Positions 43,824 to 56,373 of a DNA stretch of 64,000 bases are shown piece after piece. The notes under the pieces are model-generated. The model saw only the letters and a program-made list of their open reading frames with translations, did no database searches and was not told where the DNA came from. The translations under genes were made by a program, and so were the position numbers. The stretch's first letter is position 1; the number at the start of each line of letters is the position of its first letter. This DNA comes from Apiospora phragmitis (taxonomy: Eukaryota > Ascomycota > Sordariomycetes > Amphisphaeriales > Apiosporaceae): NCBI GenBank assembly GCA_038363925.1, contig JAQQWL010000012.1, positions 186,001 through 250,000 on the forward strand. Direction: 5' to 3'.

Positions 43824-46224
43824 CTTATCAAACAACTTCATTGAGTGGCAAAATTATAAGCGTATTGCTCGCTTGACTGAAGTATTAAGGCTCGACAACC
43901 CGTCGGTCATCCGAGCCCTTTTCGGAGTAGCTACAAAGGACCTTACTATCGCGGCAATTCTTGACAAGCTCTTCTTCGCAGCATGTATAACCTACTCCCA
44001 CAAACTCCTGGAAGTCCTGATACAAGAGAACAAAGAGGTCAAAAATGGACAGCTGGAGCATGTCCTTGCCTTCGACATGATGTCTGCCTTGATTGTCTTA
44101 GTCAACAAGTAAAACATTGAACTTGCAAAGGCTGTCATCGCCACGGCCCCTCGGTCTATCATTGACCTGGATTGGGGTGTAAGATGTTACTTGTTTTGGG
44201 AGGAGCTCGTAAAGTTCAAAAATCATCATTTCACGACTTCACTGGTAGAGCTGCTCATACCAAAGATCAGATTTCGTCAACATTTCTTGGATCGCCTTTT
44301 AGTCCGATCACTTGAAGCTGGAAATGTTTCACTTGCGCTCAGGTGTATTGAATATGGTGCAAGTACCTGTACTAAGACAAGCTCACCTCAGTTTTATTCA
44401 ATGCAGGATTCGGAATGTATGAAAGAGCGCGGGAGAACGGTTAGGTTCAGGAGGTGGATTGAGATCCTCGATTCGCATACCCTCTATACTGCTTGTATAG
44501 TCCCACTTGGTCAGTATCACTCTGAACCCCAAAGAACTTTTGGCAGTATTGACGTATCAAGCCTGGTTCCTTGACGATTTGCCGTCGATCCCTCAGGGAC
44601 ACGAGAAGATTGTGTTGCAAACCTTCAAACAGATGACCGCTTCTCTTGGACCCCCCCTGGTCCGCACAAACAGGAGAAGGATCTGTACCTATCGATGTCT
44701 TGATAAGTGCCGCATGGCTCGGGTATTCCAGCATCCTCGAGAAAATGACCAACGGCCCTAAGGACTTGGATCGTACCAATGGTCTAGGGATGTCGCCTTT
44801 GATCGCTGCAGTTTTGGGAGGGTCAGCAGATACATGTTTCTGTCTACTCAAGCTGGGGGCCGATCCGAACTTTACTCATTCAACATCACTGAACTCTGGC
44901 AGCTCACAGTTTGAGCCTGTTGCTGGCCGATTTCCAGCAGCGCTTCATCATGCGATCTTCTTGGGACATCGGCAAATTGTGGACCTTTTGATCGAGTTCA
45001 AACCCGAAAAGCTGATATACACCAGTTATGTGACAGCCGCAAGCACTTGCTGTGGTTCCAGGACCAAGTCAGTCGGATATTAGGATTGATGATCCAGATC
45101 GCCACCCTCATCCATGGGAAGAACTCCATGATATACATCGAAACTGCCCCTGTGATATGGCCTGCAGAAATTATCCCTTCTCAAGCAACGTATCGGAAGA
45201 TCAGATCTGGGTGGGCTCTGAGGGCTCAAGGCCGAGCTGGTGGCACTTTGTTGGTGACTCAAGGAAATGCGCAAAGAAGGCACGTACCTTATTCATGGCC
45301 ATAAAAGGCGACAACCCAAAGGCCATCGATCAACTTATTGCCAAAGGGTACAAATCGGACTTACCAGCACTTATAGCTGCGATGCACTGGCAGGAGCCCA
45401 CTCTCGTTATGTAAAAGCTATTGAAAACCTGGAGAGAGCACAGCCTTGAACTTCGCTTATGGGAAAGCTGTCCCCATTATGTGAGATTTGTGGTCGACGA
45501 AGGCTGTCTTGAGATTCTTAAATTGCTTACAGACCATGGGGCAAATGTGGGAAACCTCTACTACGATACTACTTACAATTCTCCACATTGGATTGAAGGT
45601 CCAAAAACCGCTCTACAGTTGGCTATCCAGGCACATCGAGCCTCTGATGAGATGGCTCATTACCTTATTGAGAAAGGCGCAGACGTCACAGCACCCGCCC
45701 ATCCCCACTCGGGACTCAGCGCACTCCAACTTGCTGCCATGCAAGGGAAGATCACACTTGCTCGACATCTCATCAAAGAGGGAGCCCAAATCAACGCGCC
45801 CAGAGCACTTAGGCATGGCAGAACGGCACTCGAGGTGGCAGCAGGGGCTGGGCGGCTTGATATGGTCCAATTCCTTCTCAATGAAGGGGCAGAGACAGAA
45901 GGAAAGGGTAGAGTGCAATACACCCATACCATGAAGATGGCTAGGCGCAGGGGCCATGCGGCGGTGGAAAAGCTCCTTCGGAGGCACCGGGATCGGGACA
46001 TGCAGGATGATATTTTGGATGCTCAAGGTATCATTCCCGATACGTTCCCACACTCTGACCACGCTGTCGGGAACTTGATGGACCATGTGATAGTGGTATT
46101 CCGTTTGTACACCCCGACGAAACTTCTTTCGAAGAGAGGCGCGATCTACGGCCGTGGTTCATTGAAAGGTACCTGGAGCCGCCCTACGACGCCGAGCTGG
46201 ATCTCCTTTCTACTGGGGAATTAG
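43824..46224 (+). pseudogene. Ankyrin part of the Clr5/ankyrin pseudogene (3-prime piece)
   Basis: Continues the host gene to the right of the pogo element in several frames: 43830-44112 (LSNNFIEWQNYKRIARL, LDNPSVIRALFGVATKD), 44191-44574, 44646-45083 (GMSPLIAAVLGGSADTCFCL, AALHHAIFLGHRQIVDLL), 45290-45414, and 45421-46224 with clear ankyrin repeats (TALQLAIQAHRASDEMAHYL, SALQLAAMQGKITLARHLI, TALEVAAGAGRLDMVQFLL). Lesions include a TAA at 44110-44112, frameshifts near 44570 and 45070, and a TAA at 45412-45414 in place of Gln. Protein-interaction role presumed; the gene is dead. Confidence 0.8.
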
Positions 46225-46661
46225 AGCTACCTTTAGAGGAGAGGATGAACACACTAGCCATGGTTATTAGTGAAGAGAGGGAGATAAGGAGAAGGGCGAA
46301 TCTATTTCTTGGTAACACATGGGGCGTACGGCATTACTATGGTAATGTTAGGAAGCTTATAGTCGCTACGGAGGTGGAGATTATACGACGGAACCTGCCT
46401 CGTACCACGCCTTCGACCGAGTCTTTCAGCCCAAGCGATGAGGATAAGGCTAACGAGCCTTCGATCCCGTGCTCCGATGAGGACATATCAAATTTCTTCT
46501 CGCAAGAGGAAGCCATTCAAAAGACCGAAATTTTCCCGCTACACGAAGTTGCTGGAGCCGGTGAAGATATCGGACCCAGGATACACTTTCATCCCGAGTT
46601 CCACAGGCGACGGGACTCGGTGGACTTCCACGAAACGATGCACGACGAATTTCTTATTTAA
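46083..46661 (+). CDS. Unrecognised open frame overlapping the ankyrin 3-prime end
   Basis: An open frame of about 190 codons reading SGIPFVHPDETSFEERRD, PWFIERYLEPPYDAELDLL, MNTLAMVISEEREIRRRANL, then an acidic, Ser-rich tail ending HDEFLI. The first Met in frame is at 46245. The codon texture looks coding. It could be the true C-terminus of the ankyrin gene after a frameshift near 46085, or a separate fragment. I recognise no family. Confidence 0.35.
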   Translation, partial: PCDSGIPFVHPDETSFEERRDLRPWFIERYLEPPYDAELDLLSTGELELPLEERMNTLAMVISEEREIRRRANLFLGNTWGVRHYYGNVRKLIVATEVEIIRRNLPRTTPSTESFSPSDEDKANEPSIPCSDEDISNFFSQEEAIQKTEIFPLHEVAGAGEDIGPRIHFHPEFHRRRDSVDFHETMHDEFLI

Positions 46662-47983
46662 TCTTATACCTAGGTAGGTATCCTGGATACCTTCCTGGAG
46701 CGTCAATGGTGCTGGGGCAACTACGCATTGGCAAGGATTCACAGACGAGATCTCAGGGACCCCCGAAAGTCGAGGGGGCGCCTCGTTTATTCGATATAAC
46801 CAGGACGCCAAAGCGGGCCAGGACCAGATGACTCGTCAAACGGCTCCCCGGTCATCCTTTCCGCCCTAGGCCGAGGGAAGTCCGAGATCCAGGGGCGTCC
46901 CTCCGAGGGTTGGTGTCGACGTCGGCGTCGTTGTGTCAGTTGGCAATGTGGCGGGCCCGGCCGGTTCAGCAGACTGTGGCGTATGGCAATGCTGTGTGCT
47001 TGCTGGTCCATAAGAGTCGCTCGACGATTATACTTTTTGAGCACGGTCTCCTTCCAATACGGAATGAATAACCACATGAGCACCCAATGCGTCAAGTTCG
47101 GAAGATGTTGCAGGAAATACAGGGGTAGAGCACCGTATCAGGGGTCACGTGCTGACCCATCCATCCCTTTTATCTATATAGCACGAGAGCAGCCATAGCA
47201 TGTCTCTCTTTTGTACGTATTCTTTCCTTCCTTTCATATAGCACTTTATTTAACACCTGTTGCTCTCGATCATGCAAGAGAAGATCGTCCCTACTACCGC
47301 GGCTTATACAGGCACACAAATGTGTTTGCTCTTGGTCACATATGGGATGAGTTCAAGGGACTTTTGATGTATGTCATTCTACATACCTTGGAACCCATTC
47401 GCGCTAGAAAGCGTACAGAGTCTCAAAAACGCCCAGCCAAATCGCGCCTGTCTTGCCGATGCTATCGGAGATCATTATGCGGATGACCTTGAGGCTGAAT
47501 CGTATTCTCTTGTGAATGGGAATCCACGAGAAAAGAGAGTGCCAGCCCCAGTACCAACGAACAAAAAGGCCGACGCACCCACTGATCGGAAATCCTGCCT
47601 TCCTTAGCAGACCAGATGACCGTGGCCAAAAGAAGGAAAGCACGGGGACGGCTATATAGACCGGCGATGCGATGGCAAGTATGGAAGAAATAGATTTAAA
47701 TCAGGCTGCTATGTCCAGTAGTCTCTCCTTGTCGATGAACGGCTTCACACATGATGCAAGAAAGGCCTGTACGATTGATGTAGGACGTGTCCGCCCGCTG
47801 GAAGTCAACAATATAACCACGTTGAGTAGAAATGTAAACAGTTGAACACGGTCGAGTAGAAATGGAAGACAATCGGTTCGATCCCGTATACGCCGTGTAA
47901 CACTTCGTGTCATAGCCTCAAGGTCAGTCAGCAATATTGTCAAGGTCGTCCTCGGTCCATGGTCGCGGCGGATTAGGCCCACA
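46662..47983. other. Intergenic region, no certain gene
   Basis: About 1.3 kb. Open frames (for example 47371-47607 plus, 47701-48141 minus) have no recognisable similarity. A TATA-like ATCTATATAGC lies near 47172. Confidence 0.35.
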
Positions 47984-49265
47984 CTAAATATAGGCTCGTC
48001 CACAATAAGCTCTCGATTCAATGTCATCAAAAGCATGCTGTCGGACCGCCGGCAGTAACGGGACAGTGGCTTCCCTTGACTTGCTTCGGCTGCTTTCTTG
48101 GCGGTCCAGAGCTCTTCCCGTGCCGGAAGCTCGACAAGCATTAGGGGCTGCTTTATCCTCCCATATATCCGGGGGGAAATCGTTTGAGAGGCAGAGAGAT
48201 GAGTTGGCGTGGTTCGCCCTTGTCAATCCAGCGATCCCAGGTGCGTAATGGAACGGGGACTTGCGGTACGTGATGTTGTGACAGCTGTAGAAATATGCTG
48301 GCTTAGGTGCTATGCACCCTTGAGTTCCTAAGGACCTTTGAGATCCCTGTTTGTCACCCTCTTGGTGAAAGGTATGGTGGTACCAAGGATGGTCATGGCC
48401 AAGAAACATCCAACATGCCGAGCTCAAGGCTCCATAACGTTTTTCTACAGCCAATTCAATAGTGTAGAGCTTTTCTTCACGATGAGTTCGATGGATCGCT
48501 AGGAGCTCAGGGTCGACCGTATCCCACACCAAGATTGTCGGATCGAACCGGCGTCGAATGATTTCTTCCTGAAGTCGGATGAATGCTTTCGATCCTTCAC
48601 CGTAGATCAACGGGATGCTCACATCAAAGAGCCCCAGTAAAGCAGTACGCGGTGTCCTCAATCCTTTTGGTCTCTCTCAGTGCGGCCCAGCACATATTCT
48701 GGGCGATAGGGGTCTCACGCAGCTTCTCCTTCAACTCAGTGGCTGATTCATATTTCAGGTACTGCTCGCCGACCCTGGTCCTCGTAAATATCTGTGGTGC
48801 CAGTAAACTGCGTGTGCTGATGAGAGACCAATCCGACGCCAGGAATTCGACCTGGCAAGGCGCCAAAAGCTCTTGCAGCGTCCATCCCCGAGAAAACCAC
48901 TTGCTGTTGGCGAAGCCAGATGGAAAACTGGCAGATTTCGGATCCGGCTCGACATCGTCCAGATATGCGTAGCAGACATCGGCTTGTTGGTACCATTTGA
49001 ACATGGAGTTGATCGACTCGGACAGCTCGGAGCTGCTGGTCTTGTCGATGCAGCACGTGTCTACCCAGGCGTACTCTAATCTGCGGTCCTTAGCGAGGCG
49101 GCATGTTTTCTCAATCTTAGTGCGTCCTGCCTTCTTGGTGCCGGCCTGGTATTCCTGCAAGGTTACTTCCTCGCTGCCCCATCGGTGCGATAAGATGGCA
49201 TAACGACGTCCATCCTCGACTAAGAAATCCTCCAACTCTCCGGTCTTCGTATTGATCAAACGCAT
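47984..49265 (-). CDS. HET-domain protein with one frameshift
   Basis: Starts MRLINTKTGELEDFL, the classic beginning of HET-domain genes, and continues with YAILSHRWGSEEVTLQEY, AWVDTCCIDKTSSSELSESI, YAYLDDV, WFSRGWTLQELLAP and TAYC, all core HET motifs in order. At 48639-48641 the frame goes out: read with one T less (TTT run), it passes smoothly into LGLFDVSIPLIYGEGSKAF, the usual next block. The frame then stays open to 47984. Downstream of that region similarity is lost. HET proteins trigger incompatibility cell death when non-self is met. Could be a one-base assembly error or a recent lesion. Confidence 0.85.
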
Positions 49266-50313
49266 GGGGAGAGTAGAGAAGGCCGGTACAAGAAGGACCA
49301 AGAGTCCACGAGTTATGATTACAAAAGAGATTTTGTTCAGGCCCTGAGTGGCATCGACAGTTCAGAGGCAGCATCAGCACTAAGCCACATTTAGCCATGC
49401 GTCACGACACCAATCATGCTGGGCAAACAGCGTGCAATATCTTCAAAAGGGCAGGCCAATCGGCTCTGGTCAGGATTTGTCGGCGCACGCCGAGGCAAAT
49501 CATGAGCGACGTGTTAAGTATATTCCAGTATATATCGTTAAAGATACGCGGGCACTCCTGGAATGCCTAGTAGAATGACCTAGATAGGGCTGTGACATGA
49601 GTAAAGCTGTCGTGGGTGGGTTGTAGAGTACTAAGAGGTAGTAGGTAGGCATAATGCTTGGCCAGTTCGTTAGACCTGTTCAGCAAATGGACAGAATTTG
49701 CAGTCTTCCAAACCCAGTTTCGCCATGAAGAGCAATTAGTCATGAGCAAGCTTTGGCGGTGGACTGACGAGTGCAGTTAGTTGGGTGATGCGTCTTGGAG
49801 CCCGGGCACTGGTCATGAATACGACAAAGGTCAGCACTTGCTCACGATGTCCCACCATGGGGGAATGAAAAGGTAGACCCTAGTCCCGTATTTCACCAGG
49901 CACCACGCACTCGGTGCGTACGTCTTGTCTGGCCTAATGGAACGCGGATGATGTCACCTCTCCCACCGGTTGACATCGAGGTTCAATTACTTGGTGGACA
50001 GGGGCCGAAACTCTGGAGCGTTGGTGATGTCGATACTCCGCGCTGCTTCGCCATTCGCTGGCTTGACCGGCCAGAAAAGTCTGCGACACGCATAGAACCA
50101 AAGGGCAGTACCTGGTATGGCAGACAATTCACAGCACGAGGATATTGACAGAAAAGAAAGTAGTTTGATGTTGTTCTGCCTTGTGGCAACGACTCAATTC
50201 ATCTCGGTCATAATGTGAGAAACCATGTCATATCAAAAGCAATTCCGTAGTGACCCGTTTCCCTTTTTCATAACACCGAAATCCAGCCAAACACCCTTTA
50301 CGCGACGCTGCGC
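49266..50313. other. Intergenic region, no gene seen
   Basis: About 1 kb between the HET gene and RPS26. Only short unrecognised frames. Confidence 0.4.
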
Positions 50314-50987
50314 TTAAGCGACCTTAGCGGTCTGGGTGGTGGGAACGACCTTCTTGCCATCCTTGTTGTATCGCACGCGAGGCGGGGGAGCACGGTTGCG
50401 GCGGCCGACGCGAGATCGGACACTAGATTGGGAGCACATCAGTATGGAGGGGTTTCATCCGGGGCAAGTTACCAGGAGAGGTGGGCTCCGTATTCAAGTG
50501 CAACCAAGGTTCATCTCAGTTGCATACGCATTTGCCGAAACAAATAGAGCGCAGTTGTTCCCTTGCGGGCACCCCTCTCCTGAGGGATCTTTATCAACGT
50601 ACCGGACAATCTTGCCGTGAATGGCGCAAGAGACACAGTACTGCAGCTTGAGGTACATCTTGGGGACAGTGTACTCGGCGAAGACCGAGGCATCCGAGAT
50701 ATCACGGATGGCGGCAGACTCGACCATGTTGCGGATGGTGAAGCGCTTGATGGCCTTGTCCTTGGGAGTGCATCGCGAGCAGTTGCTGCAGCGGATGGGC
50801 TTGGTGTGGCCGCGGCCCTTCTTGTTGCGACCGCTGTAGAAGAAAAATGTCAGTCGGGTGATTCTCTCATGGTGCTGTGTGCAAGGTGGGCGGCGTCGGT
50901 CGGATCTCGCATCGAGGGGAGAGCGACAACAGAGACGACGCGGCGCGGGTACGGTGAGGCATACTTGTTCTTTCTCTTCTTGACCAT
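50314..50987 (-). CDS. rps26: 40S ribosomal protein S26
   Basis: Exons 50987..50965 (23 nt), 50833..50603 and 50422..50314 give 120 residues. The protein reads [18 protein letters not shown], then [49 protein letters not shown] and [18 protein letters not shown], the eukaryotic eS26 sequence with its zinc-binding Cys pairs (CxxC…CxxC). Length matches the family. Located in the small subunit at the mRNA exit. All splice sites are canonical. It is head-to-head with the ubiquitin-RPS31 gene and probably co-regulated with it. Confidence 0.97.
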
Positions 50988-52167
<1,180 letters not shown>

Positions 52168-52900
52168 ATGGCTAGTTTGGAAGGACAAATTCACGCATGA
52201 TAATGGGAGTTCGGATCGGAAGGATATTAAGGCCATAGAAGGAATCTGATGTGGCATGGAATCACTAAAGATAGCTCCCACTCTGAATTCAAGGTCACGA
52301 TCAATCAGTCACATTACTACGCTTGTTTTATTCCACTCGTGACATGTTTTGCCTGTATGGAATTCCTCGTAAACTCAAGTTGCCTCAAATGGTGGTTCGG
52401 TGGTTCTAATAGTGGCTGTACCACCAGCTTAGCCGCCCAGTAGCTAAGCCACAGGCCCCAGACTAGGCCCCCACCACGACAGGGTAGGTCAACTGCCATC
52501 AACGTCATTCCGTTCACTTTGTCTTGGAGGGGCATCTCGACGGCCATGAACTCAGTTGCTCTGCATCGCATGTATCACTGATGATGGTCGAGGCCTTGGA
52601 TCGAAGTTCGTGTTGAAGAACGGGATGTTTTAGATGCCATCATGGAGGTTCGGAAAGCGAAACAGTAAGCGACCAAGATGGATTGATTCAATGGACATGA
52701 ACGGAGCCGCCATTGCCGGACGCGCTGAGGTTGCCACGCAGCAAGGCAAGTCCAAGTCCAAGCCACGCCACTCAACCTGAATCAACCAACGACCTGTCAT
52801 TGCCCACAGCTTGGGAGGCCGCGCACTGCCATTTCATGCAAGGAACCCTGGAAACGAAAGCAAATATAAACAAGCCTTCCTCTCGCCCAGTATTTCGTAG
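52168..52900. other. Intergenic region, promoter of the chitinase gene
   Basis: About 730 bp, no recognised gene or repeat. A CAAGCC-rich leader precedes the chitinase ATG. Confidence 0.35.
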
Positions 52901-54325
52901 ATGCCTCCATTGCCTAGATTTAGACCATTCACTTTGATTACTTCGGTAATCATCCTCATTCTTGCCGTAATCTTCACCGTCGTCAACCCCACCTACCTCA
53001 ACGCCCTCACGACTCAGCTTCGCTCTAGTTCAACCGCTACCACCCTCCAAGCCTTCATCGCCCGTTATCCTTTCAAATCATCCTCGCATTCATCCACAGA
53101 CAACATCATGGGCGGCGGACCTGAGCCCGGCTACCGATCCGTGGCCTACTTCGTCAACTGGGCCATCTACGGCCGCAAGCACCGGCCCCAGGACCTCCCG
53201 GCCGAGAAGCTGACCCACATCCTCTACGCCTTCGCCAACGTGCGCCCGGAGACGGGCGAGGTCTACCTGACCGACACCTGGGCCGACACCGACATCCACT
53301 GGGAGGGCGACTCGTGGAACGATGGCGGCCTCAACCTGTACGGCTGCCTCAAGCAGCTAAACCTGCTCAAGCGCCGGAACCGCCAGCTCAAGGTCCTGCT
53401 CAGCGTCGGCGGCTGGACCTACTCCTCCAACTTCAAGCAGCCGGCCTCGACCCCGCAGGGCCGCGCCGCCTTTGCCAGCAGCTGCGTCGAGCTCATCAAG
53501 CACCTGGGCTTCGACGGTATTGATATTGACTGGGAGTATCCCCAATCCTCCGCCGAGGCCGCCGACCTGGTCGCGCTGCTGCAGGCGACGCGCGACGCCA
53601 TGGACGCCTACTCGCGCACGCTGCCGCAGCGCTACCACTTCGAGCTGACGGTGGCGTGCCCCGCCGGTGCGCAGAACTACGAAAAGATGGACCTGCGCGG
53701 CATGGACCGCCTGCTCGACTTCTGGAACCTCATGGCCTACGACTACGCCGGCTCCTGGGACTCGATGGCCGGCCACCAAGCCAACATCTACCCGCACCCG
53801 ACGCAGCCGCAGCGCACGCCCTTCAGCACCGCCGCGGCCCTGCACTACTACACGCGCCAGGGCGGCGTGCCGGCGCACAAGATCGTGCTGGGCATGCCGC
53901 TGTACGGCCGCGCCTTCCAGAACACGGACGGTCCCGGGACGCCCTTCTCGGGCGTCGGCGAGGGCACATGGGAGAACGGGGTGCACGACTACAAGACGCT
54001 GCCGCTGCCGGGCGCCCAAGAAGTGTTTGACCACGAGGCGGGCGCCACGTATTGCTACAGCCGCGCGAGCCGCACCATGGTCAGCTACGACACGGTCGAC
54101 ATGGCGCGCCGCAAGGCCGCGTACGTGCGCACGCACGGGCTCGGCGGCGCCATGTGGTGGGAGAGCAGCGCCGACCGCGACCAGGCGAGCGGGCAGAGCT
54201 TGATTGCAAATGTCGTGCAGGGCGTCGGCGGCGTCGCGGCGCTGGATAGGACGGCTAACTGCATTGTGCAGCCGCAGAGCAAGTACGAGAACTTGCGGGA
54301 TGGGTTTCCGAATGATCCAAAGTAG
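52901..54325 (+). CDS. GH18 chitinase (endochitinase 42 type) with N-terminal membrane anchor
   Basis: A single-exon gene of 474 residues. Residues 10-30 form a strong hydrophobic segment (TLITSVIILILAVIFTVV), more like a signal anchor than a cleaved signal. The catalytic domain begins with YRSVAYFVNWAIYGR and has KVLLSVGGWTYSSNF, GFDGIDIDWEYP (DxxDxDxE with the catalytic Glu), NLMAYDYAGSWD and GAMWWESSADR. All GH18 key residues are present. The enzyme hydrolyses chitin internally, for wall remodelling or mycoparasitism. Length and sequence style match the fungal class V group. High GC third positions fit a well expressed gene. Confidence 0.95.
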   Translation: MPPLPRFRPFTLITSVIILILAVIFTVVNPTYLNALTTQLRSSSTATTLQAFIARYPFKSSSHSSTDNIMGGGPEPGYRSVAYFVNWAIYGRKHRPQDLPAEKLTHILYAFANVRPETGEVYLTDTWADTDIHWEGDSWNDGGLNLYGCLKQLNLLKRRNRQLKVLLSVGGWTYSSNFKQPASTPQGRAAFASSCVELIKHLGFDGIDIDWEYPQSSAEAADLVALLQATRDAMDAYSRTLPQRYHFELTVACPAGAQNYEKMDLRGMDRLLDFWNLMAYDYAGSWDSMAGHQANIYPHPTQPQRTPFSTAAALHYYTRQGGVPAHKIVLGMPLYGRAFQNTDGPGTPFSGVGEGTWENGVHDYKTLPLPGAQEVFDHEAGATYCYSRASRTMVSYDTVDMARRKAAYVRTHGLGGAMWWESSADRDQASGQSLIANVVQGVGGVAALDRTANCIVQPQSKYENLRDGFPNDPK

Positions 54326-54683
54326 GAGTAGTAGATTGTGATGGTGGCTCAATCAGTCACGGCTAGAAGTTACAGGGCGGGGATAGAGATGAAACACTGA
54401 TGATAATAGAAAGAAGTCCTGGGCTTCGGGAAGAAAAAGGTCAACGAAACCTGAGGAAACACATAAAGGTCTGTCACGGAAGATGGATTACATGATGATT
54501 ATGACTATTTCATTATACAATATCAATACCAAACTGACCAAGATTGCATTGCATCTTCGTAGTTTGATCAGGACTTGATTTCATGATGATCAAACATACG
54601 CATATACATATCCATGTGTTTAATATGAATTTCATAGCGGAGAAAGCATTAAGACCAACCGCGCAGAGATGAGTTCTAATGCT
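54326..54683. other. Intergenic region, no gene seen
   Basis: Spacer after the chitinase gene and before the solo LTR; AT-richer but not RIP-like. Confidence 0.4.
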
Positions 54684-54688
54684 ATGTG

Positions 54689-54895
54689 TGTTGGAACAGC
54701 CAGAACTGAGGCTGTTCATACTACCCTAAAAGGGGTGCCACGTGCCTGCGCGCACGAACCCCTTTTCTACTTCATGAAGAGGGGTATGCGATACCCCTCG
54801 CAGCTGGCAGAATAGATAGAATAGAACAACAGAATATAGCAATACAGCACCAATTGAACCCCTACTTGTACGTACGTACGAAAGCCCATTCAACA
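54689..54895 (+). repeat. Clean solo LTR family A, TSD ATGTG
   Basis: 207 bp, begins TGTTGGAACAGCC and ends CCCATTCAACA, flanked by ATGTG at 54684-54688 and 54896-54900. It contains two hairpins, AAAAGGGGT … ACCCCTTTT and GAGGGGTATGCGATACCCCTC. It shows no RIP erosion, unlike its relatives in the AT island, and is the best reference for the family. Confidence 0.93.
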
Positions 54896-54900
54896 ATGTG

Positions 54901-56373
54901 GGATAATAAATCTTCAGGCATTCTCTCGCTACCACCCAGCATTTCCCTGTGGTAAGTCAGTAAGCTGAGGAGCTTAGGTAAAATCGTGTTAGTTTCACGA
55001 GTTCGTTAGGGAACAAAACCATCGTCTATTCGTGTTTAAGGCTTTCCCGCAATGCGACAACCTCAGTTTCGTATAATATGACTTGCAGCTTGGGATCCCT
55101 GCTATTGCCCGGAAAAGCCCTTGGCGCATTGCGTATCTTTCGCCGCTGGGCAGCCTCGGCCTTGAATCGGAGTTGAGTAGAGATCAACAGCGAGCTCCCT
55201 TTAGTGCCCACCTTGACCGTGGCCGTCGCTGTCCTGTGTCGCGTCATACCTATCGGGCATCCGTTTTACATCTTCCGATGTCCGCCTTTTACATGTCGAG
55301 CATCGGGTCGTACCGCAAGCGGTGTAAGCTCAGACAACCATGAATAACTTTTCCCATCATCATTGGAGCCATCACAGGCGTTAATAATTAGAATTTTCTC
55401 CCTCGGATAGCAAATCATTCCGGAAATACCGTAATTACCGGCATGGAGAAGAAGAGGCCAAGGTAAAAAAAAGTCTCTTCAGCTATCTCTTCGACACGGG
55501 ACACACATCTCGATCCAGCAGGCAGACATACGACGACTCCTCTAGACGGCTGGGTGGGTTCTTTAGGAATGGTGGAGTTTAGTTTCCCTGATGTCGCCGG
55601 AAACGGGTGGCCTTTCCTCTTCTACCCAGCATCTTCTTTAAACTGTATGAAGTAACTTAACGAATAAAGCTTTGCATAGATGTCACATGTCCCCTCCAAG
55701 TCCTCCCTGAAATAAGGTGTGCTAGCTCCTTGATGCTATTGATGAAGAGCTCGAGCAAGGGAGAAGCAACCACTGTTTCTAAATGCGTCGCTGCTCCGTG
55801 CCGGGGCCGACGATATTCTTTCGGGCGTCAATGATAGACCTCTCGCTGGCTTGTATCAGAGACCGATGCAAGCAAATCCAATTCGAGAGATCAGGCCTTC
55901 CTCGAGGTCTACATTACTCAATTTCGGTGTCTTTCTTGTTCTTGTTCTTCTTCTACAGAAACTTGATCACTGACCTAGACAACTCAGACAAGTACAACAG
56001 TAATACAATATCAACTTATGATTGTACACAAAAAGTACTAGCTCTTACTACACTTTAAGTAGATCTACATATTTATATCCTTGAGGCTGACTATGTGATG
56101 TCCTTCCATCTCACGCAAAGAACAGGCCAAAGGCGCTGTAATTAACCGAGAACCGCAAGCAACGCTTGCCAGTTACCTATTCTGATTCGTAATAGGAAAG
56201 ACATTCTTGGTATCCGCTGTCCGAGGATGTGGATCTATCACCACACGGGTACACTTCCATTCTCGTCTCAACACTGGGTATAGGTAGTACGCCTCCGATT
56301 CCGTAAAGCAGCCCTTTTTGACGCCGTTCCGTTATCTATCCAAGCCGATCAAATACCTCTAACACCGAACCGC
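54901..56373. other. Intergenic region, no gene seen
   Basis: About 1.5 kb; short open frames without recognisable similarity. No repeat apart from the LTR to its left. Confidence 0.4.

Noticed and set aside
47701..48141. 146-codon minus-strand frame after the HET gene
   Set aside because: Not part of any recognisable HET C-terminus and only partly outside the HET frame; coding status cannot be supported.
53357..54352. 331-codon minus-strand open frame
   Set aside because: Shadow of the GC-rich chitinase gene; Arg/Ala/Val/Gly-rich without family resemblance.
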